DNA of 44,093 bases from Agromyces sp. NDB4Y10 (GTDB lineage: Bacteria; Actinomycetota; Actinomycetes; Actinomycetales; Microbacteriaceae): contig NZ_LQGY01000058.1 in NCBI RefSeq assembly GCF_001620055.1, positions 1 to 44,093 of the forward strand, written 5' to 3'. Below the pieces are notes generated by a model. The model saw nothing but the letters and a program-made list of their open reading frames with translations. It ran no database searches and had not been told where the DNA came from. Below, piece by piece: positions 7,492 to 15,618 of this stretch. Position 1 is the stretch's first letter; each line of letters starts with the position of its first letter. The translations under genes and the position numbers were made by a program.

Positions 7492-8439
7492 TCAGCGTCC
7501 TTCCGTGGATGCGAGGGTCGAGGTGTTCGAGAGGCTTCGGGATTCGTATTCGACTTCGCCCCTCGTCAACTGCATGTATGCGCCCTCGAGCGACAGTTGC
7601 AGCGGTGTGAGTTCGTAGACCAGGACGCGCTCTCGGAGGGCGACCTCCGCGACACGACGCGCCTCGACGCCGCTGATCTCGACGAGCTCGGGTTCGAGCA
7701 CCTGCGAGGTCACGCCGTCGCCGGCGAGTGCCCCGAGGAGGTCCTGTGGGCGTTCCGCTCGCACCCGGACGCGCGCCGTGCTCTGCGCGTCGATGATGGA
7801 CTGGATCGGCGCGTCCGCGATGATCCGGCCACGTCCGATGACGATGAGGTGGTCCGCGGTCAGCGCCATCTCCGACATGAGATGCGACGACAGGAAGACC
7901 GTGCGACCTTCGCCGGCCAGATCCCGGGCGAGATGCCGGACCCACTGGACGCCCTCGGGATCGAGGCCGTTCACCGGCTCGTCCAGGATCACGGTGTGCG
8001 GATCCCCGAGCAAGGCGACCGCGATGCCGAGCCGCTGGCCCATGCCGAGCGAGAATCCGCCGACGCGCTTCCTGGCGACGGGGCCGAGCCCGGTGAGCTC
8101 GATGACGTCGTTCACCCGGCGGTTCGGGATGCCATGCGTCGCCGCCATGGCCCGGAGGTGGTTGTAGGCGGAGCGCCTGGTGTGGACCGCCTTGGCGTCG
8201 AGGAGCGCGCCGACTTCGTGAAGCGGGGCCTTGTGCGCTGCGTACGGCCGCCCGTTCACGGTGACGCGTCCGCCGGTCGGGTTGTCGAGGCCCATGATCA
8301 TGCGCATGGTGGTGGACTTGCCGGCCCCGTTCGGGCCGAGGAACCCGGTCACGCGTCCGGGCTGGACGGTGAACGAGACGGTATCGACGGCCGTCTTGCG
8401 GCCGTATCGCTTCGAGAGGGCTTGTGCTTCGATCATCAT
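7492..8439 (-). CDS. ABC transporter ATP-binding protein (drug/peptide export type)
   Basis: The protein has 315 residues. Walker A is GPNGAGKST, the signature is FSLGMGQR (a common variant of LSGGQ in the BcrA/NatA group), Walker B is HTVILDEPVNGLDP, and the switch is FLSSHLMSEM. The C-terminal 90 residues form the extra domain typical of ABC-2 exporter ATPases. It starts ATG-ATG at 8439/8436 with an AGGAAG site. It partners the permease encoded directly downstream. No regulator is adjacent, but the upstream 330-base spacer carries several dyads. Confidence 0.9.
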   Translation of the reverse strand: MMIEAQALSKRYGRKTAVDTVSFTVQPGRVTGFLGPNGAGKSTTMRMIMGLDNPTGGRVTVNGRPYAAHKAPLHEVGALLDAKAVHTRRSAYNHLRAMAATHGIPNRRVNDVIELTGLGPVARKRVGGFSLGMGQRLGIAVALLGDPHTVILDEPVNGLDPEGVQWVRHLARDLAGEGRTVFLSSHLMSEMALTADHLIVIGRGRIIADAPIQSIIDAQSTARVRVRAERPQDLLGALAGDGVTSQVLEPELVEISGVEARRVAEVALRERVLVYELTPLQLSLEGAYMQLTRGEVEYESRSLSNTSTLASTEGR

Positions 8440-8772
8440 CTTTCTTCCTGCTCGTTCGCACGAGCATCGGGATCGGTGGTTCCGTCCCCCGCAATGAGAA
8501 ACGGTGTGCTCAGGACAGGGTCAAGCGGGCGGATCGCGGCCTCCCGGATTCCGGGAACCCGAGGATCAGGGATGGGCGGAGGTTCTCCCGCAGGATGCGA
8601 AAGGGTCGCGGCCAGAAGCCGACGCGTAGTCGGATGTCGATGGACCCGGGGTCGATTGCCATGGACCCATTGCACTCGGACGGAGCAAGGGCGGGTAGTG
8701 CCGTGGTGTCACCCGCTGTCATGACACGATGTCACTACCGGGCAGCCGGAGGCGCGGCCATCCTCGAGGATC
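8440..8772. other. Non-coding spacer with several dyad symmetries
   Basis: I find no convincing gene in this 333-base stretch, which is less GC-rich than its neighbours. It contains a near-perfect dyad TCCCGGATTCCGGGA around 8547-8561, an inverted repeat GGTAGTG (8694-8700)/CACTACC (8733-8739), and within that a perfect TGTCATGACA palindrome (8717-8726) flanked by further TGTCAC words. It should hold the promoter of the ABC exporter on the left and of the small membrane gene on the right. Confidence 0.5.
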
Positions 8773-9012
8773 ATGAGAATCCTCGATCTCGCGCTCAGCG
8801 CCGTCATCATCCTGTCGGCGATGGTCTTCTCGGCCTACATCGGCCACTACTACTTCGACTTCGGCCTGTTCACCGCGCTGCCCGACAGCGTGGCCCGGGT
8901 CTTCACGAGCCTGCCAGCCATCCAGTACGTGGCAGTCGGCGTCGCCGCGTCCGCGTTGATCGCGAAGATCCCGGTCGGCCGAGCCATCAAGCGGCAGGAA
9001 GCGGTGGGTTGA
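8773..9012 (+). CDS. Small hypothetical membrane protein
   Basis: The protein has 79 residues with two hydrophobic segments (about 3-25, ILDLALSAVIILSAMVFSAY, and about 48-65, AIQYVAVGVAASALIAKI) and a basic C-terminus (GRAIKRQEAVG). CGAGGATC upstream of ATG 8773 can act as a ribosome-binding site. I do not recognise a family. The hydrophobic pattern and codon use look genuine, but it is short and stands alone. Confidence 0.55.
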   Translation: MRILDLALSAVIILSAMVFSAYIGHYYFDFGLFTALPDSVARVFTSLPAIQYVAVGVAASALIAKIPVGRAIKRQEAVG

Positions 9013-9069
9013 CCTTCGGATGGCACGGGAGTCACCCGGTGGCGCCGCCGGCACTCGCGGCCGACTGGA

Positions 9070-10164
9070 TCAGTCGTCTCGAGCGAGCAGCCCGTCCACG
9101 ACGGCTCGTGCATGCTCGGATTCCGCGTCGCCACGCCAGCGGACCTGGACGAGGTCTCGACCGAGGACGACCGTCGCCATCCAGACGCCCTCGTCGAGCT
9201 GCACGCGCAGCGCCCCGTCGGTCTCCGTCGAGGCCGAACCTTCGGGGAGCGCCTCATCGGCCGGCTGCATCCATCCGCCGTCGGGAACGACGAGCACCTG
9301 AAGGCGTTCGTCATCACCGAAGTCGAGTTCGCACACGGTGGATCCCGTGAGATCGATGGCGGTGTTCGTCATCGAGCGCCTCGGCACCCGATCGGGTGCG
9401 AGGGCGGACCCGTCGACGCCCGCCGCATCCGCACCCTGCCCGAGCAGGGCGCGGCACCGTTCGGTTCGGTGTCGCACCTGGGGCCGAGGCGTCTCGACCG
9501 ACTCGGCGCTCGCGACCAGGAGCGGCAGCAGCGTCGCGCCGAGGTCGCGGAGGGCTGCCGTCGATTGCGCCGGCCCCGACGGCATGCCGAACGCGCTGAT
9601 CTCGGCGAAGACCTCGCCCGACAGCACGGACAACGTGCAGCTCGCCGGCTCCCCCGGTTCGCAGACGATGCCGGAGGCATCGCCGAGCGTGTCGTCCCAT
9701 TGGTTGTGGCCGCTCCCGCTCACGTAGCCCTGCCAGTACTCGGCCCCGTGGGGTGTCGCACGGAGGACGATCGCCGGAGCGTCGCGTTCCACGACGAATC
9801 CGTCGACGACGATCGACGAGCCCCAGGAGCATTCGATGCCGTTGTCCTGCAGGATGACCGGATCCGGGAGGTGCGCCTCCGGCGCATCGACCCGCGCACC
9901 GAGGAGTTCGCTCGCGGCTCCTGGACCGATGAGCGTGTCGCAGGTCAGCCCGGGGAACCCGGGCGCCGGCGGGTCGATTTCCGCGGGCGCGCTGTCGGGC
10001 ACGGGGTTCTCGGCAGGTGCGGTGGGCTCCTCCCGAATCGGCTGCGGGATCCCGGCGCAACCGGCGGACAGCACGACGGACAGTGCCGCGATGCAGCCGA
10101 CTGCGAGTCGAATCGTCGCCGACATCCGGTGAAGGGCGAGGTCCCTGGGTCGCGGTTCGGCCAT
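9070..10164 (-). CDS. Secreted lipoprotein with two related domains
   Basis: The protein has 364 residues. A lipoprotein signal is clear: a hydrophobic run followed by lipobox LSAGC with the lipidated Cys at 36, then a Pro/Glu/Ala-rich linker (about 40-70). The mature part shows two similar segments, each containing a GP-A-LLG or C-LLGQGADAAG pattern followed by a conserved Cys-containing strand (GIECSWG; TVCELDFGD), suggesting an internal duplication. ATG 10164 has the better ribosome site (GAAAGGAA); ATG 10125 is an alternative that would shorten the n-region. Actinobacterial genomes carry many such surface lipoproteins of unknown role. It is convergent with the small membrane gene. Confidence 0.75.
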   Translation of the reverse strand: MAEPRPRDLALHRMSATIRLAVGCIAALSVVLSAGCAGIPQPIREEPTAPAENPVPDSAPAEIDPPAPGFPGLTCDTLIGPGAASELLGARVDAPEAHLPDPVILQDNGIECSWGSSIVVDGFVVERDAPAIVLRATPHGAEYWQGYVSGSGHNQWDDTLGDASGIVCEPGEPASCTLSVLSGEVFAEISAFGMPSGPAQSTAALRDLGATLLPLLVASAESVETPRPQVRHRTERCRALLGQGADAAGVDGSALAPDRVPRRSMTNTAIDLTGSTVCELDFGDDERLQVLVVPDGGWMQPADEALPEGSASTETDGALRVQLDEGVWMATVVLGRDLVQVRWRGDAESEHARAVVDGLLARDD

Positions 10165-10292
10165 GTCGTTCCTTTCCGCACGGCGGCGTCGATCCTTCGG
10201 GCGGGACTCCAGGGTGGGCGGGCGGCCATCCTAGTCAGCGCCGCCGTCGAGCATGCGGTGTCGACCGTCGTCCCGCCGTTTCGGGCGCGGTG

Positions 10293-11237
10293 CTACTTGC
10301 TGTCCACGCGACCGATCGGTTCGGTGCTGGCCTCGAATGCGGCTCGAGCGGCGGGCCAGCTGTGCTCGTCGAGGTGGAGTGCGGTGCGGAGGTACGCACT
10401 GGTCAGACGCTGGATGACCGCGACGCGTTCGGGGCTCTCGTCGGTGGTCTCGGCGACCTCGTAACCGACGATGCCGCCGAGTGCGTGCTCGGCACCGTGG
10501 AACGTGAGCAGGTCGGTGGCGCCGGGGCTGTGCGTGTAGGCGTCGGTGAACCAGTCTGGCCCTCGGCTGGACATCTTGGACTGGTCCCGGTCGCCCGCGA
10601 CGACGAGGGTCGGGGTGTCCATCTCCCGGAACGAGGGGTGCATGAACGGGAAGTTCGCCTGTGCGAAGGGGTGCAGGTGGTCACCGCCGAGTCCGGTGGC
10701 GGAGAGGAGGATGCCCGCGCTGACGCGGGCGTCGGACAGGTCATCACCGACGTTGCCCGCTTCGTCCAGGATTCGCGCGCCCAACAGCGACTGCACGGTC
10801 TGCCCGCCCCACGAGTGTCCGGCAGCAGCGACGCGGCTCCGATCGACGCGTCCGGCGAGGCCCGGAACGGCCGCCTCGATGGTGTCCAACTGATCGAGGA
10901 TGCGGGTGAGGTCCGCGATCCGCTCGGTCCAGATGCTCGGGAACACCGGGTGCTCGAACCCGAAGCCGTACCGGCGCGAGTCGAGGTGCGTGGGCTGGAT
11001 CACCACGAAACCGCGGGACGCCCAGAACGCCGCGAGGGGTGCGTACCCGTCGAGGTTCCAGCCGTTGCCGTGCGAGAACACCACGACGGGCAGGTCCGAT
11101 CCCGTCACCGGCGCGGAGATGCGCGCGACGAGGGGCACCGGTCTGCCGGGTGCGGAGAGTTCGATCGGGGCGGCGGAGACGACGGGGTTGCCGGCGCCGA
11201 CGACGCCGTCCAAGGCGTGCAGGATCGAGGAGGTCAT
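10293..11237 (-). CDS. Alpha/beta hydrolase (PAF-acetylhydrolase/cutinase-like)
   Basis: The protein has 314 residues and no signal peptide. Catalytic elements are visible: oxyanion region VVFSHGNGWN (about 53-61), nucleophile S142 in GHSWGG, acid D216 or D218 in VVAGDRDQ, and H251 in HGAEHALGG. The layout resembles the platelet-activating-factor acetylhydrolase/chlorophyllase-like branch, with a lid-like region between the Ser and the Asp. The substrate is unknown; esters are likely. It is divergent from a TetR gene, with two operator palindromes between them, so it is almost certainly repressed by that regulator and induced by a ligand related to its substrate. Confidence 0.88.
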   Translation of the reverse strand: MTSSILHALDGVVGAGNPVVSAAPIELSAPGRPVPLVARISAPVTGSDLPVVVFSHGNGWNLDGYAPLAAFWASRGFVVIQPTHLDSRRYGFGFEHPVFPSIWTERIADLTRILDQLDTIEAAVPGLAGRVDRSRVAAAGHSWGGQTVQSLLGARILDEAGNVGDDLSDARVSAGILLSATGLGGDHLHPFAQANFPFMHPSFREMDTPTLVVAGDRDQSKMSSRGPDWFTDAYTHSPGATDLLTFHGAEHALGGIVGYEVAETTDESPERVAVIQRLTSAYLRTALHLDEHSWPAARAAFEASTEPIGRVDSK

Positions 11238-11280
11238 GGCGAAGTCCCTTTCTGAGAGGCGCCTTCTGCGATACTGATAT

Positions 11281-11295
11281 CGGAGCGCCGCTCCG
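11281..11295. promoter_or_regulatory. TetR operator 1
   Basis: CGGAGCGCCGCTCCG is a near-perfect palindrome in the space between the hydrolase and tetR starts. An almost identical second copy lies 23 bases away (centre to centre), which places both on nearly the same face of the helix. Confidence 0.8.
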
Positions 11296-11303
11296 CAACA
11301 ATA

Positions 11304-11318
11304 CGGAGCGCTGTTCCG
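11304..11318. promoter_or_regulatory. TetR operator 2
   Basis: CGGAGCGCTGTTCCG repeats operator 1 with two changes. The flanking A/T bases extend the dyad (ACGGA...TCCGT). Two copies suggest cooperative binding and control of both divergent genes. Confidence 0.8.
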
Positions 11319-11352
11319 TTAAGCAAGTCCATCGTCGAGCCGAGGATGAATC

Positions 11353-11970
11353 ATGACGCCCGAACCGATCGAGCGACCCGCCGAGGCGGAGGCGACCCGC
11401 CGCGTCGGCCGTCCACGCCGGGACCAGCACGAGCTCCTCGCGGCGGCCGCGGCCGTGTTCGTGGAGCACGGCGTCGATGCCCCGGTCCGGGTGATCGCCG
11501 CCCGGGCCGGCGTCGGGATGGGCACCATCTACCGCCATTTCCCCACGCGAGCAGAGCTGGTCGTCGCCGTGTATCGACACCAGGTCGAGGCGTGCGCGGA
11601 AGCCGGACCGAGGCTGCTGGCCGAGAGTGCGACCGCAGAGGCGGCATTGCGGGCATGGGTGGCGTTGTTCGTGGAGTTCCTCGTGACCAAGCACGGACTC
11701 GCCGGCGCGCTGCGCGGCGACAATGCAGGATCCGACGCGCTCCACGGGTACTTCGTCGACCGCCTCGTCCCCGTCTGCGGTTCGCTCCTCGATGCCGCGC
11801 GGGCGGAGCGGGGGCCCTCCTCGGCCGGGCAGCCGGTCGTGAACGGGTACAGCCTGCTGAAGGGCATCGGCAACCTCTGCATCGGAGCCGCCGGCGATTC
11901 CGACTACGACGCCGACCAGCTGGTGCAGGCCCTCGTCTCGGGCGCACTCGCCGGCATCAGTTCCACCTGA
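11353..11970 (+). CDS. TetR-family repressor (hydrolase module)
   Basis: The protein has 205 residues. The DNA-binding domain spans about 18-75: GRPRRDQHELLAAAAAVFVE, then VRVIAARAGVGMGTIYRHFP as helix-turn-helix, and TRAELVVAVYRHQVEA. The ligand-binding part is helical and ends LVQALVSGALAGISST. The start ATG at 11353 follows CGAGGA. It is divergent from the alpha/beta hydrolase, and two matching 15-base palindromes lie between them. Its last 14 bases overlap the end of the convergent SGNH hydrolase gene. Confidence 0.92.
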   Translation: MTPEPIERPAEAEATRRVGRPRRDQHELLAAAAAVFVEHGVDAPVRVIAARAGVGMGTIYRHFPTRAELVVAVYRHQVEACAEAGPRLLAESATAEAALRAWVALFVEFLVTKHGLAGALRGDNAGSDALHGYFVDRLVPVCGSLLDAARAERGPSSAGQPVVNGYSLLKGIGNLCIGAAGDSDYDADQLVQALVSGALAGISST

Positions 11971-13120
11971 GGCCGGCGAACGGGCCGTCGGCCGCGAAGG
12001 CGAAGTCGGCGAAACGCTCTCCGATCACTCGATGAGTGGCGCTGTCGGGATGGAGGCCGTCCGGGAGCGGACGGGCCTGCGCATCCGCCTCTCCATACAG
12101 GACCGTGCCGTCGAGGTACTGGAGCGCTGCGTCATCCCGTTGACGCTCCTGGACGAGGGTGGCGAGCAGGTCGCGTACCACGCGAAGGGTGAGCCGCCCG
12201 GAGGTCTCGTCTGCGTCGCCCGCCGCGACGAAGGATGCGCGACCCGTGTCGAAGGACGCCGGGTCGATGATCGTCGGCCCGACCGTGTTCTCATGTATGG
12301 CCGCGTACAGCGGCGAGATGACGAGGATCGGCGTACGTGGGTGCCCCTCGCGGATGGTGTCGAGGAAGCCGCGCACGGCGGGAACGAACGCGCGCCGACG
12401 CATGGCATCGAGATTGACCACGTTGATGCCGAGCTTCAGGCTGATCAGGTCCGCAGGCGTGTCGCGGATCACGCGCGCCATGAACGGATCGACCGCCGCG
12501 CTCCCGCCGACACCGAGGTTGCGCAGATCGACGCCGGCGCGTTGCGCGGCCACGGCGACCCACGTTCCGGTCGGGCTCGTGGCATTCGAACCCTGGCTGA
12601 TCGAACTGCCGTGGTGCACCCACACCGGTCCGGCCGATGGTGCTGGAACCGCGGCCTCATCGGCGCGCAGCTCGAGGAGCTCGACGCTTTCGTTGTGGGG
12701 AAGCCAGATCTCGACGCGCTTGCTTCGAGCGGGCAGTCCTTCGAACCGAGCGACATGGACGTCACCGCGCACGAGATCGACCTGTCCGGTGCGGAGATCC
12801 GTCTCGTACACGTCTCCCCCGCTCAGCACGGACCGGTCGAGGACGACGCGGTCGGCCGCGAGTTCGATGTTGCCGCGCGGGCGTTCGAAGCCCCGGTATC
12901 CGACGCGAGTCGCATGGACGACCAGCTCCACGACGGTCGCACTGGTGACGAACGCGACTCGGACTCCCGCCGGTTGACCTGCCGCCATCATGAGTTGCGG
13001 GTCGGGGAATTGTTCCCGGACCCAGCGCGGGAGCCGATGCACTCGGATGCCTCCGCGAGAGGTGACCTCCGAATCGAGGACGCCGCTGATCAGGTCCGGG
13101 GTGATCGGGATGGCATGCAT
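11957..13120 (-). CDS. SGNH/GDSL-type hydrolase
   Basis: The protein has 387 residues. An N-terminal beta-rich domain (about 1-160) precedes an SGNH domain with block I HHGSSISQG (nucleophile probably S173), block II NLGVGGSA, block III LKLGINVVN, and block V DGLHPDSATH carrying the catalytic Asp and His. There is no signal peptide. Relatives are esterases or deacetylases acting on acylated sugars or small esters; the substrate here is unknown. A TTGACA-N17-TAGGCT promoter lies upstream, with a palindrome filling its spacer, and a TetR gene is divergent. This gene and its neighbour tetR therefore form a second regulated hydrolase module. Confidence 0.88.
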   Translation of the reverse strand: MHAIPITPDLISGVLDSEVTSRGGIRVHRLPRWVREQFPDPQLMMAAGQPAGVRVAFVTSATVVELVVHATRVGYRGFERPRGNIELAADRVVLDRSVLSGGDVYETDLRTGQVDLVRGDVHVARFEGLPARSKRVEIWLPHNESVELLELRADEAAVPAPSAGPVWVHHGSSISQGSNATSPTGTWVAVAAQRAGVDLRNLGVGGSAAVDPFMARVIRDTPADLISLKLGINVVNLDAMRRRAFVPAVRGFLDTIREGHPRTPILVISPLYAAIHENTVGPTIIDPASFDTGRASFVAAGDADETSGRLTLRVVRDLLATLVQERQRDDAALQYLDGTVLYGEADAQARPLPDGLHPDSATHRVIGERFADFAFAADGPFAGLRWN

Positions 13121-13146
13121 GGTCGACTCCTCTCCGCGAGACCTGA

Positions 13147-13175
13147 AGCCTACGAGACGGGTCGTCTTGTGTCAA
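13147..13175 (-). promoter_or_regulatory. Promoter of the SGNH hydrolase gene with operator in the spacer
   Basis: On the minus strand, TTGACA (13175-13170) and TAGGCT (13152-13147) are separated by exactly 17 bases. The spacer contains the perfect dyad AGACG-GGT-CGTCT (13155-13167), where a bound TetR dimer would block RNA polymerase. Confidence 0.8.
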
Positions 13176-13182
13176 AACGCTC

Positions 13183-13199
13183 CGTCTCGTCAAGAGACG
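13183..13199. promoter_or_regulatory. Second TetR operator
   Basis: CGTCTC-GTCAA-GAGACG is a six-base inverted repeat that shares its half-site (GAGACG) with the dyad at 13155-13167. It overlaps the expected -35 region of the regulator gene, so it probably mediates autoregulation. Confidence 0.7.
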
Positions 13200-13216
13200 C
13201 GGCGTTCCATTTCCGC

Positions 13217-13222
13217 TAGGAT
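13217..13222 (+). promoter_or_regulatory. -10 box giving a leaderless tetR transcript
   Basis: TAGGAT ends six bases before ATG 13229, and no Shine-Dalgarno sequence precedes the start. Transcription would begin at or next to the start codon. Confidence 0.6.
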
Positions 13223-13228
13223 CGGCGC

Positions 13229-13852
13229 ATGTCGACGTCCCCACCAGACTCGTATCGTCGGAACGAGCACGCCCGCCGGGCGATCCTCGATGCCGCGATC
13301 GACACCGCGATCGAAGTCGGGTACGAGAAGACCTCGATCGAAGGGATCGCCAAGCGGGCACGGGTGGGAAAGCAGACCATCTACCGCTGGTGGCCCTCGA
13401 AGGGCGCCGTGCTCCTGGAGGCACTGCAGCAGCGGATGGGCCGGGACGGCGAGCTCGCGGACACCGGCGACCTGTTCGCCGATCTCCGGGGCGAGTTGCT
13501 CAGGGCCGCCCACCTCTACGGAGCGACGCCGATCGGGGCGGTCTACCATGCGCTGCTCACCGCCAGCCTCTCCGACGCCGCACTTGCGGAGGCACACGAC
13601 GCGATGGTTCGCCCCGGCATCGACGCCCTCCGGCGGCGACTCGAGGCCGCGCAGGAACTCGGTCACATCCGCCCCGACATCGATGCGGCCACCCTGGTCG
13701 ACATGCTTTACGGCACCATCCTCTTCCAAGTGCTGCTTCGCACTCGTCCGCTCGCCCCCGGCCAGGTCGACGAGTCGCTCCGGATCATCCTCGACGGGGT
13801 GCGCCCGCGGCCGACGCTCGAGGGCGGCGCTCGACCCGCGGCGTCCGAGTAG
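13229..13852 (+). CDS. TetR-family repressor (SGNH module)
   Basis: The protein has 207 residues. The DNA-binding domain spans about 12-65: RRAILDAAIDTAIEVGYEKT, then IEGIAKRARVGKQTIYRWWP as the helix-turn-helix, and SKGAVLLEALQQRM. The C-terminal part fits the TetR_C_11-like ligand domain (AHDAMVRPGIDALRRRLEAA; DIDAATLVDMLYGTILFQVL). It is divergent from the SGNH hydrolase, with GAGACG-type dyads between them. The transcript looks leaderless. The ligand is unknown. Confidence 0.92.
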   Translation: MSTSPPDSYRRNEHARRAILDAAIDTAIEVGYEKTSIEGIAKRARVGKQTIYRWWPSKGAVLLEALQQRMGRDGELADTGDLFADLRGELLRAAHLYGATPIGAVYHALLTASLSDAALAEAHDAMVRPGIDALRRRLEAAQELGHIRPDIDAATLVDMLYGTILFQVLLRTRPLAPGQVDESLRIILDGVRPRPTLEGGARPAASE

Positions 13853-13925
13853 GGCGCCCGCACCCTGCGCCCGCATCGCGCATCCACCGACTGGGCGAGC
13901 AGCCGGCGCGGCCGCGTCACCCGGC

Positions 13926-14522
13926 TCAGTCGCGGCGACGCCACCACCTCGACCGGGTCGATCGTGCCGCCTGCTCCTGGCGTTCGCGCTCCTCGGCCGC
14001 ACGCCGCTGGCGCGCCTCGCGGCGTTCGCGCCAGGCGCGGACCTCACGGTCGGCATCGCGAGTCGGGGTGACGACGGGCGGCCCGCCCAGCAGTTGGCGG
14101 CGCGCCTCGATCACGCGTCGGTTGAAGTCCTCGATCGCCTCGCGGACCTCCGACTCGCGATGCATCCGGTCGAGCCGGTCGTCGAGTTCGGCGTCCTCCA
14201 CGCGGAGGGTCAGCGCGGGCGGTCCGAGTCCGGTGAGCCGCTCGCGCTCGATCTTCCGACGGATCCACCAATCCGCGTCATGCCGCCCATTCAGTCCCTC
14301 GAGCGGCTTCCCCGCGCCGGGCAGGTCGTCGAACTCCCCGCGTCGGATGGCCTGCTGGATGACGTTCTCGACGTACGCCGCGCGTTCGGCCGCGTTGGAC
14401 CAGCGGGGACCGTCCGGTGCCCGCTCGGCCGTGTCGGGGTCCTCGCCGCGGGCGAGGGCCTCCTCTCGCGCGACGCGATCCGACCGGTACTGCGACGCGG
14501 CGCGCTGGGGATCCTCGCTCAT
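13926..14522 (-). CDS. DUF1992 (DnaJ-homologue subfamily C member 28-like) protein
   Basis: The protein has 198 residues from ATG 14522, preceded by GAGGAGG. The DUF1992 core is visible: YVENVIQQAIRRGEFDDLPG, then AGKPLEGLNGRHDADWWIRR, followed by long charged helices (RESEVREAIEDFNRRVIEAR) and an Arg/Glu-rich C-terminal tail. The family is widespread and related to a region of mitochondrial DNAJC28, but its biochemical role is not known. No J domain is present. It sits alone on the minus strand, with a strong hairpin upstream that separates it from the next gene. Confidence 0.85.
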   Translation of the reverse strand: MSEDPQRAASQYRSDRVAREEALARGEDPDTAERAPDGPRWSNAAERAAYVENVIQQAIRRGEFDDLPGAGKPLEGLNGRHDADWWIRRKIERERLTGLGPPALTLRVEDAELDDRLDRMHRESEVREAIEDFNRRVIEARRQLLGGPPVVTPTRDADREVRAWRERREARQRRAAEERERQEQAARSTRSRWWRRRD

Positions 14523-14627
14523 CCTCGACCTCCTCGCGGCGACGGGCGTCCGTCTTCCACGATACGTCGGGCGGCGAAGCGCCCGGCCGGCGGAGGCGCC
14601 GCTCAGCGGGGCGGGCACGGAACGGCA

Positions 14628-14658
14628 TGGGACCCTCGGGCTCTGCCCGAGGGTCCCA
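14628..14658 (-). terminator. Strong hairpin terminator
   Basis: TGGGACCCTCGGG (14628-14640) pairs perfectly over 13 bases with CCCGAGGGTCCCA (14646-14658) across a CTCTG loop. It is downstream of the minus-strand gene ending at 14753. A T-run is lacking, as is common in high-GC actinobacteria. Confidence 0.75.
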
Positions 14659-14752
14659 CGAAAGCTCGGCTGGGTCGCACGTCCGCTGCGAGGAGTGGCC
14701 CGGCCCGTCCGCGCGTGAGGGGGATTGCTCCCCGCTCACTCGTCGATGCGAC

Positions 14753-15028
14753 TCAGCGTCGGTCGGCGCGCTCGTCGCGGTCGGCGAAATCGCGGCTTCC
14801 GGCCTTCGCGAGGCCGCGGCTGATCATGTATCCGATCGTCAGCAGGGTGACGAAGAACCACGCCTGCTCGGCGCCGAATCCCTGTCCGTCCTCACCGTTG
14901 TCGACGACCGCCGACGCGATCAGGACGCCCACGAGGACCACGACGTACGCGATGAACTCGGTGGTCTTGAACGCGGCCTTGGTCTCGGTCGATCGTCGGG
15001 TCTCGACGTTCCGGGTGGTGTTCGTCAT
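14753..15028 (-). CDS. Small membrane protein, function unknown
   Basis: The protein has 91 residues. A polar Thr/Arg-rich N-terminus precedes a first membrane segment (about 24-42, EFIAYVVVLVGVLIASAVV). A short acidic loop (DNGEDGQGFG) and a second segment (about 55-70, QAWFFVTLLTIGYMIS) follow, and the C-terminus is charged. The pattern is common in actinobacteria as an uncharacterised small membrane protein. ATG 15028 follows GAAGGGC. A strong hairpin lies about 95 bases past its stop. Confidence 0.75.
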   Translation of the reverse strand: MTNTTRNVETRRSTETKAAFKTTEFIAYVVVLVGVLIASAVVDNGEDGQGFGAEQAWFFVTLLTIGYMISRGLAKAGSRDFADRDERADRR

Positions 15029-15180
15029 CAGATGTGTGCCCTTCGGGTTGGCAGTCAGGTGTTGCCCGGTGCGAGATGCACCGCCGTACACCCAATCAGT
15101 CGGTGGGCGATCGCGGAGGGGTATTGACATCCGTCGGGAGCAGCAGGAGAAATCACGCCGAGGGCCGCGGCTCGCGATCC

Positions 15181-15618
15181 TCAGTCCTGGGGAGGGCGCC
15201 GCAGGCGCTTCACGTCGGTCCGCCGCTTCTTCGCGTCCAGGCGCCGTTCCTTCGCGCCGCGGCTCGGCTTGGTCGGTCGCCGCGGGGGCGACGGCGGGCG
15301 CAGCGCCTCGGCCACCACGTCGGCCAGGCGAGCACGCGCCGCGTCCCGGTTGCGCAACTGCGCACGGTGCTCGGACGCGGCGATAGTGAGCACTCCGCCG
15401 ACGAGGCGATTCCCCAGCCGTTCGAGGAGGCGTTCCCGCTGGGCCGGGGAGAGGACGGCCGACGCCGCGACGTCCCACACGAGTTCGACCCGGGAGTCGG
15501 CGGTGTTGACACCTTGACCGCCGGGACCAGACGACCGCGAGAACCGCCAGCCGAGTTCCGCCTCCGGGATCGTCAACGCCGCGTCGACGCGAAGACCGGG
15601 ACGGTGGGCGGCGGGCAT
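15181..15618 (-). CDS. arfB: Alternative ribosome-rescue hydrolase ArfB (YaeJ)
   Basis: The protein has 145 residues from ATG 15618. It contains the GGQ catalytic motif of peptidyl-tRNA hydrolases in SRSSGPGGQGVNTADSRVEL, and a basic C-terminal tail (RGAKERRLDAKKRRTDVKRL) that in ArfB enters the empty mRNA channel. The N-terminal LTIPEAELGWRFSRSS matches the family. ArfB frees ribosomes stalled without a stop codon by hydrolysing peptidyl-tRNA. It is single in this region, with no neighbours of related function. Confidence 0.92.
   Translation of the reverse strand: MPAAHRPGLRVDAALTIPEAELGWRFSRSSGPGGQGVNTADSRVELVWDVAASAVLSPAQRERLLERLGNRLVGGVLTIAASEHRAQLRNRDAARARLADVVAEALRPPSPPRRPTKPSRGAKERRLDAKKRRTDVKRLRRPPQD

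Noticed and set aside
7490..8494. Upstream extension of the ABC permease frame through the ATPase gene
   Set aside because: It overlaps a clear ATPase gene in another frame, and the permease has a normal ATG at 7489.
8436..8722. Short minus-strand frames upstream of the ABC ATPase gene
   Set aside because: No ribosome site or hydrophobic or family pattern; the segment looks regulatory.
5073..14000. tRNA-Leu as the attachment site of a mobile island
   Set aside because: I found no second copy of the tRNA 3' end and no integrase in the window, so an island is only suggested by word content.
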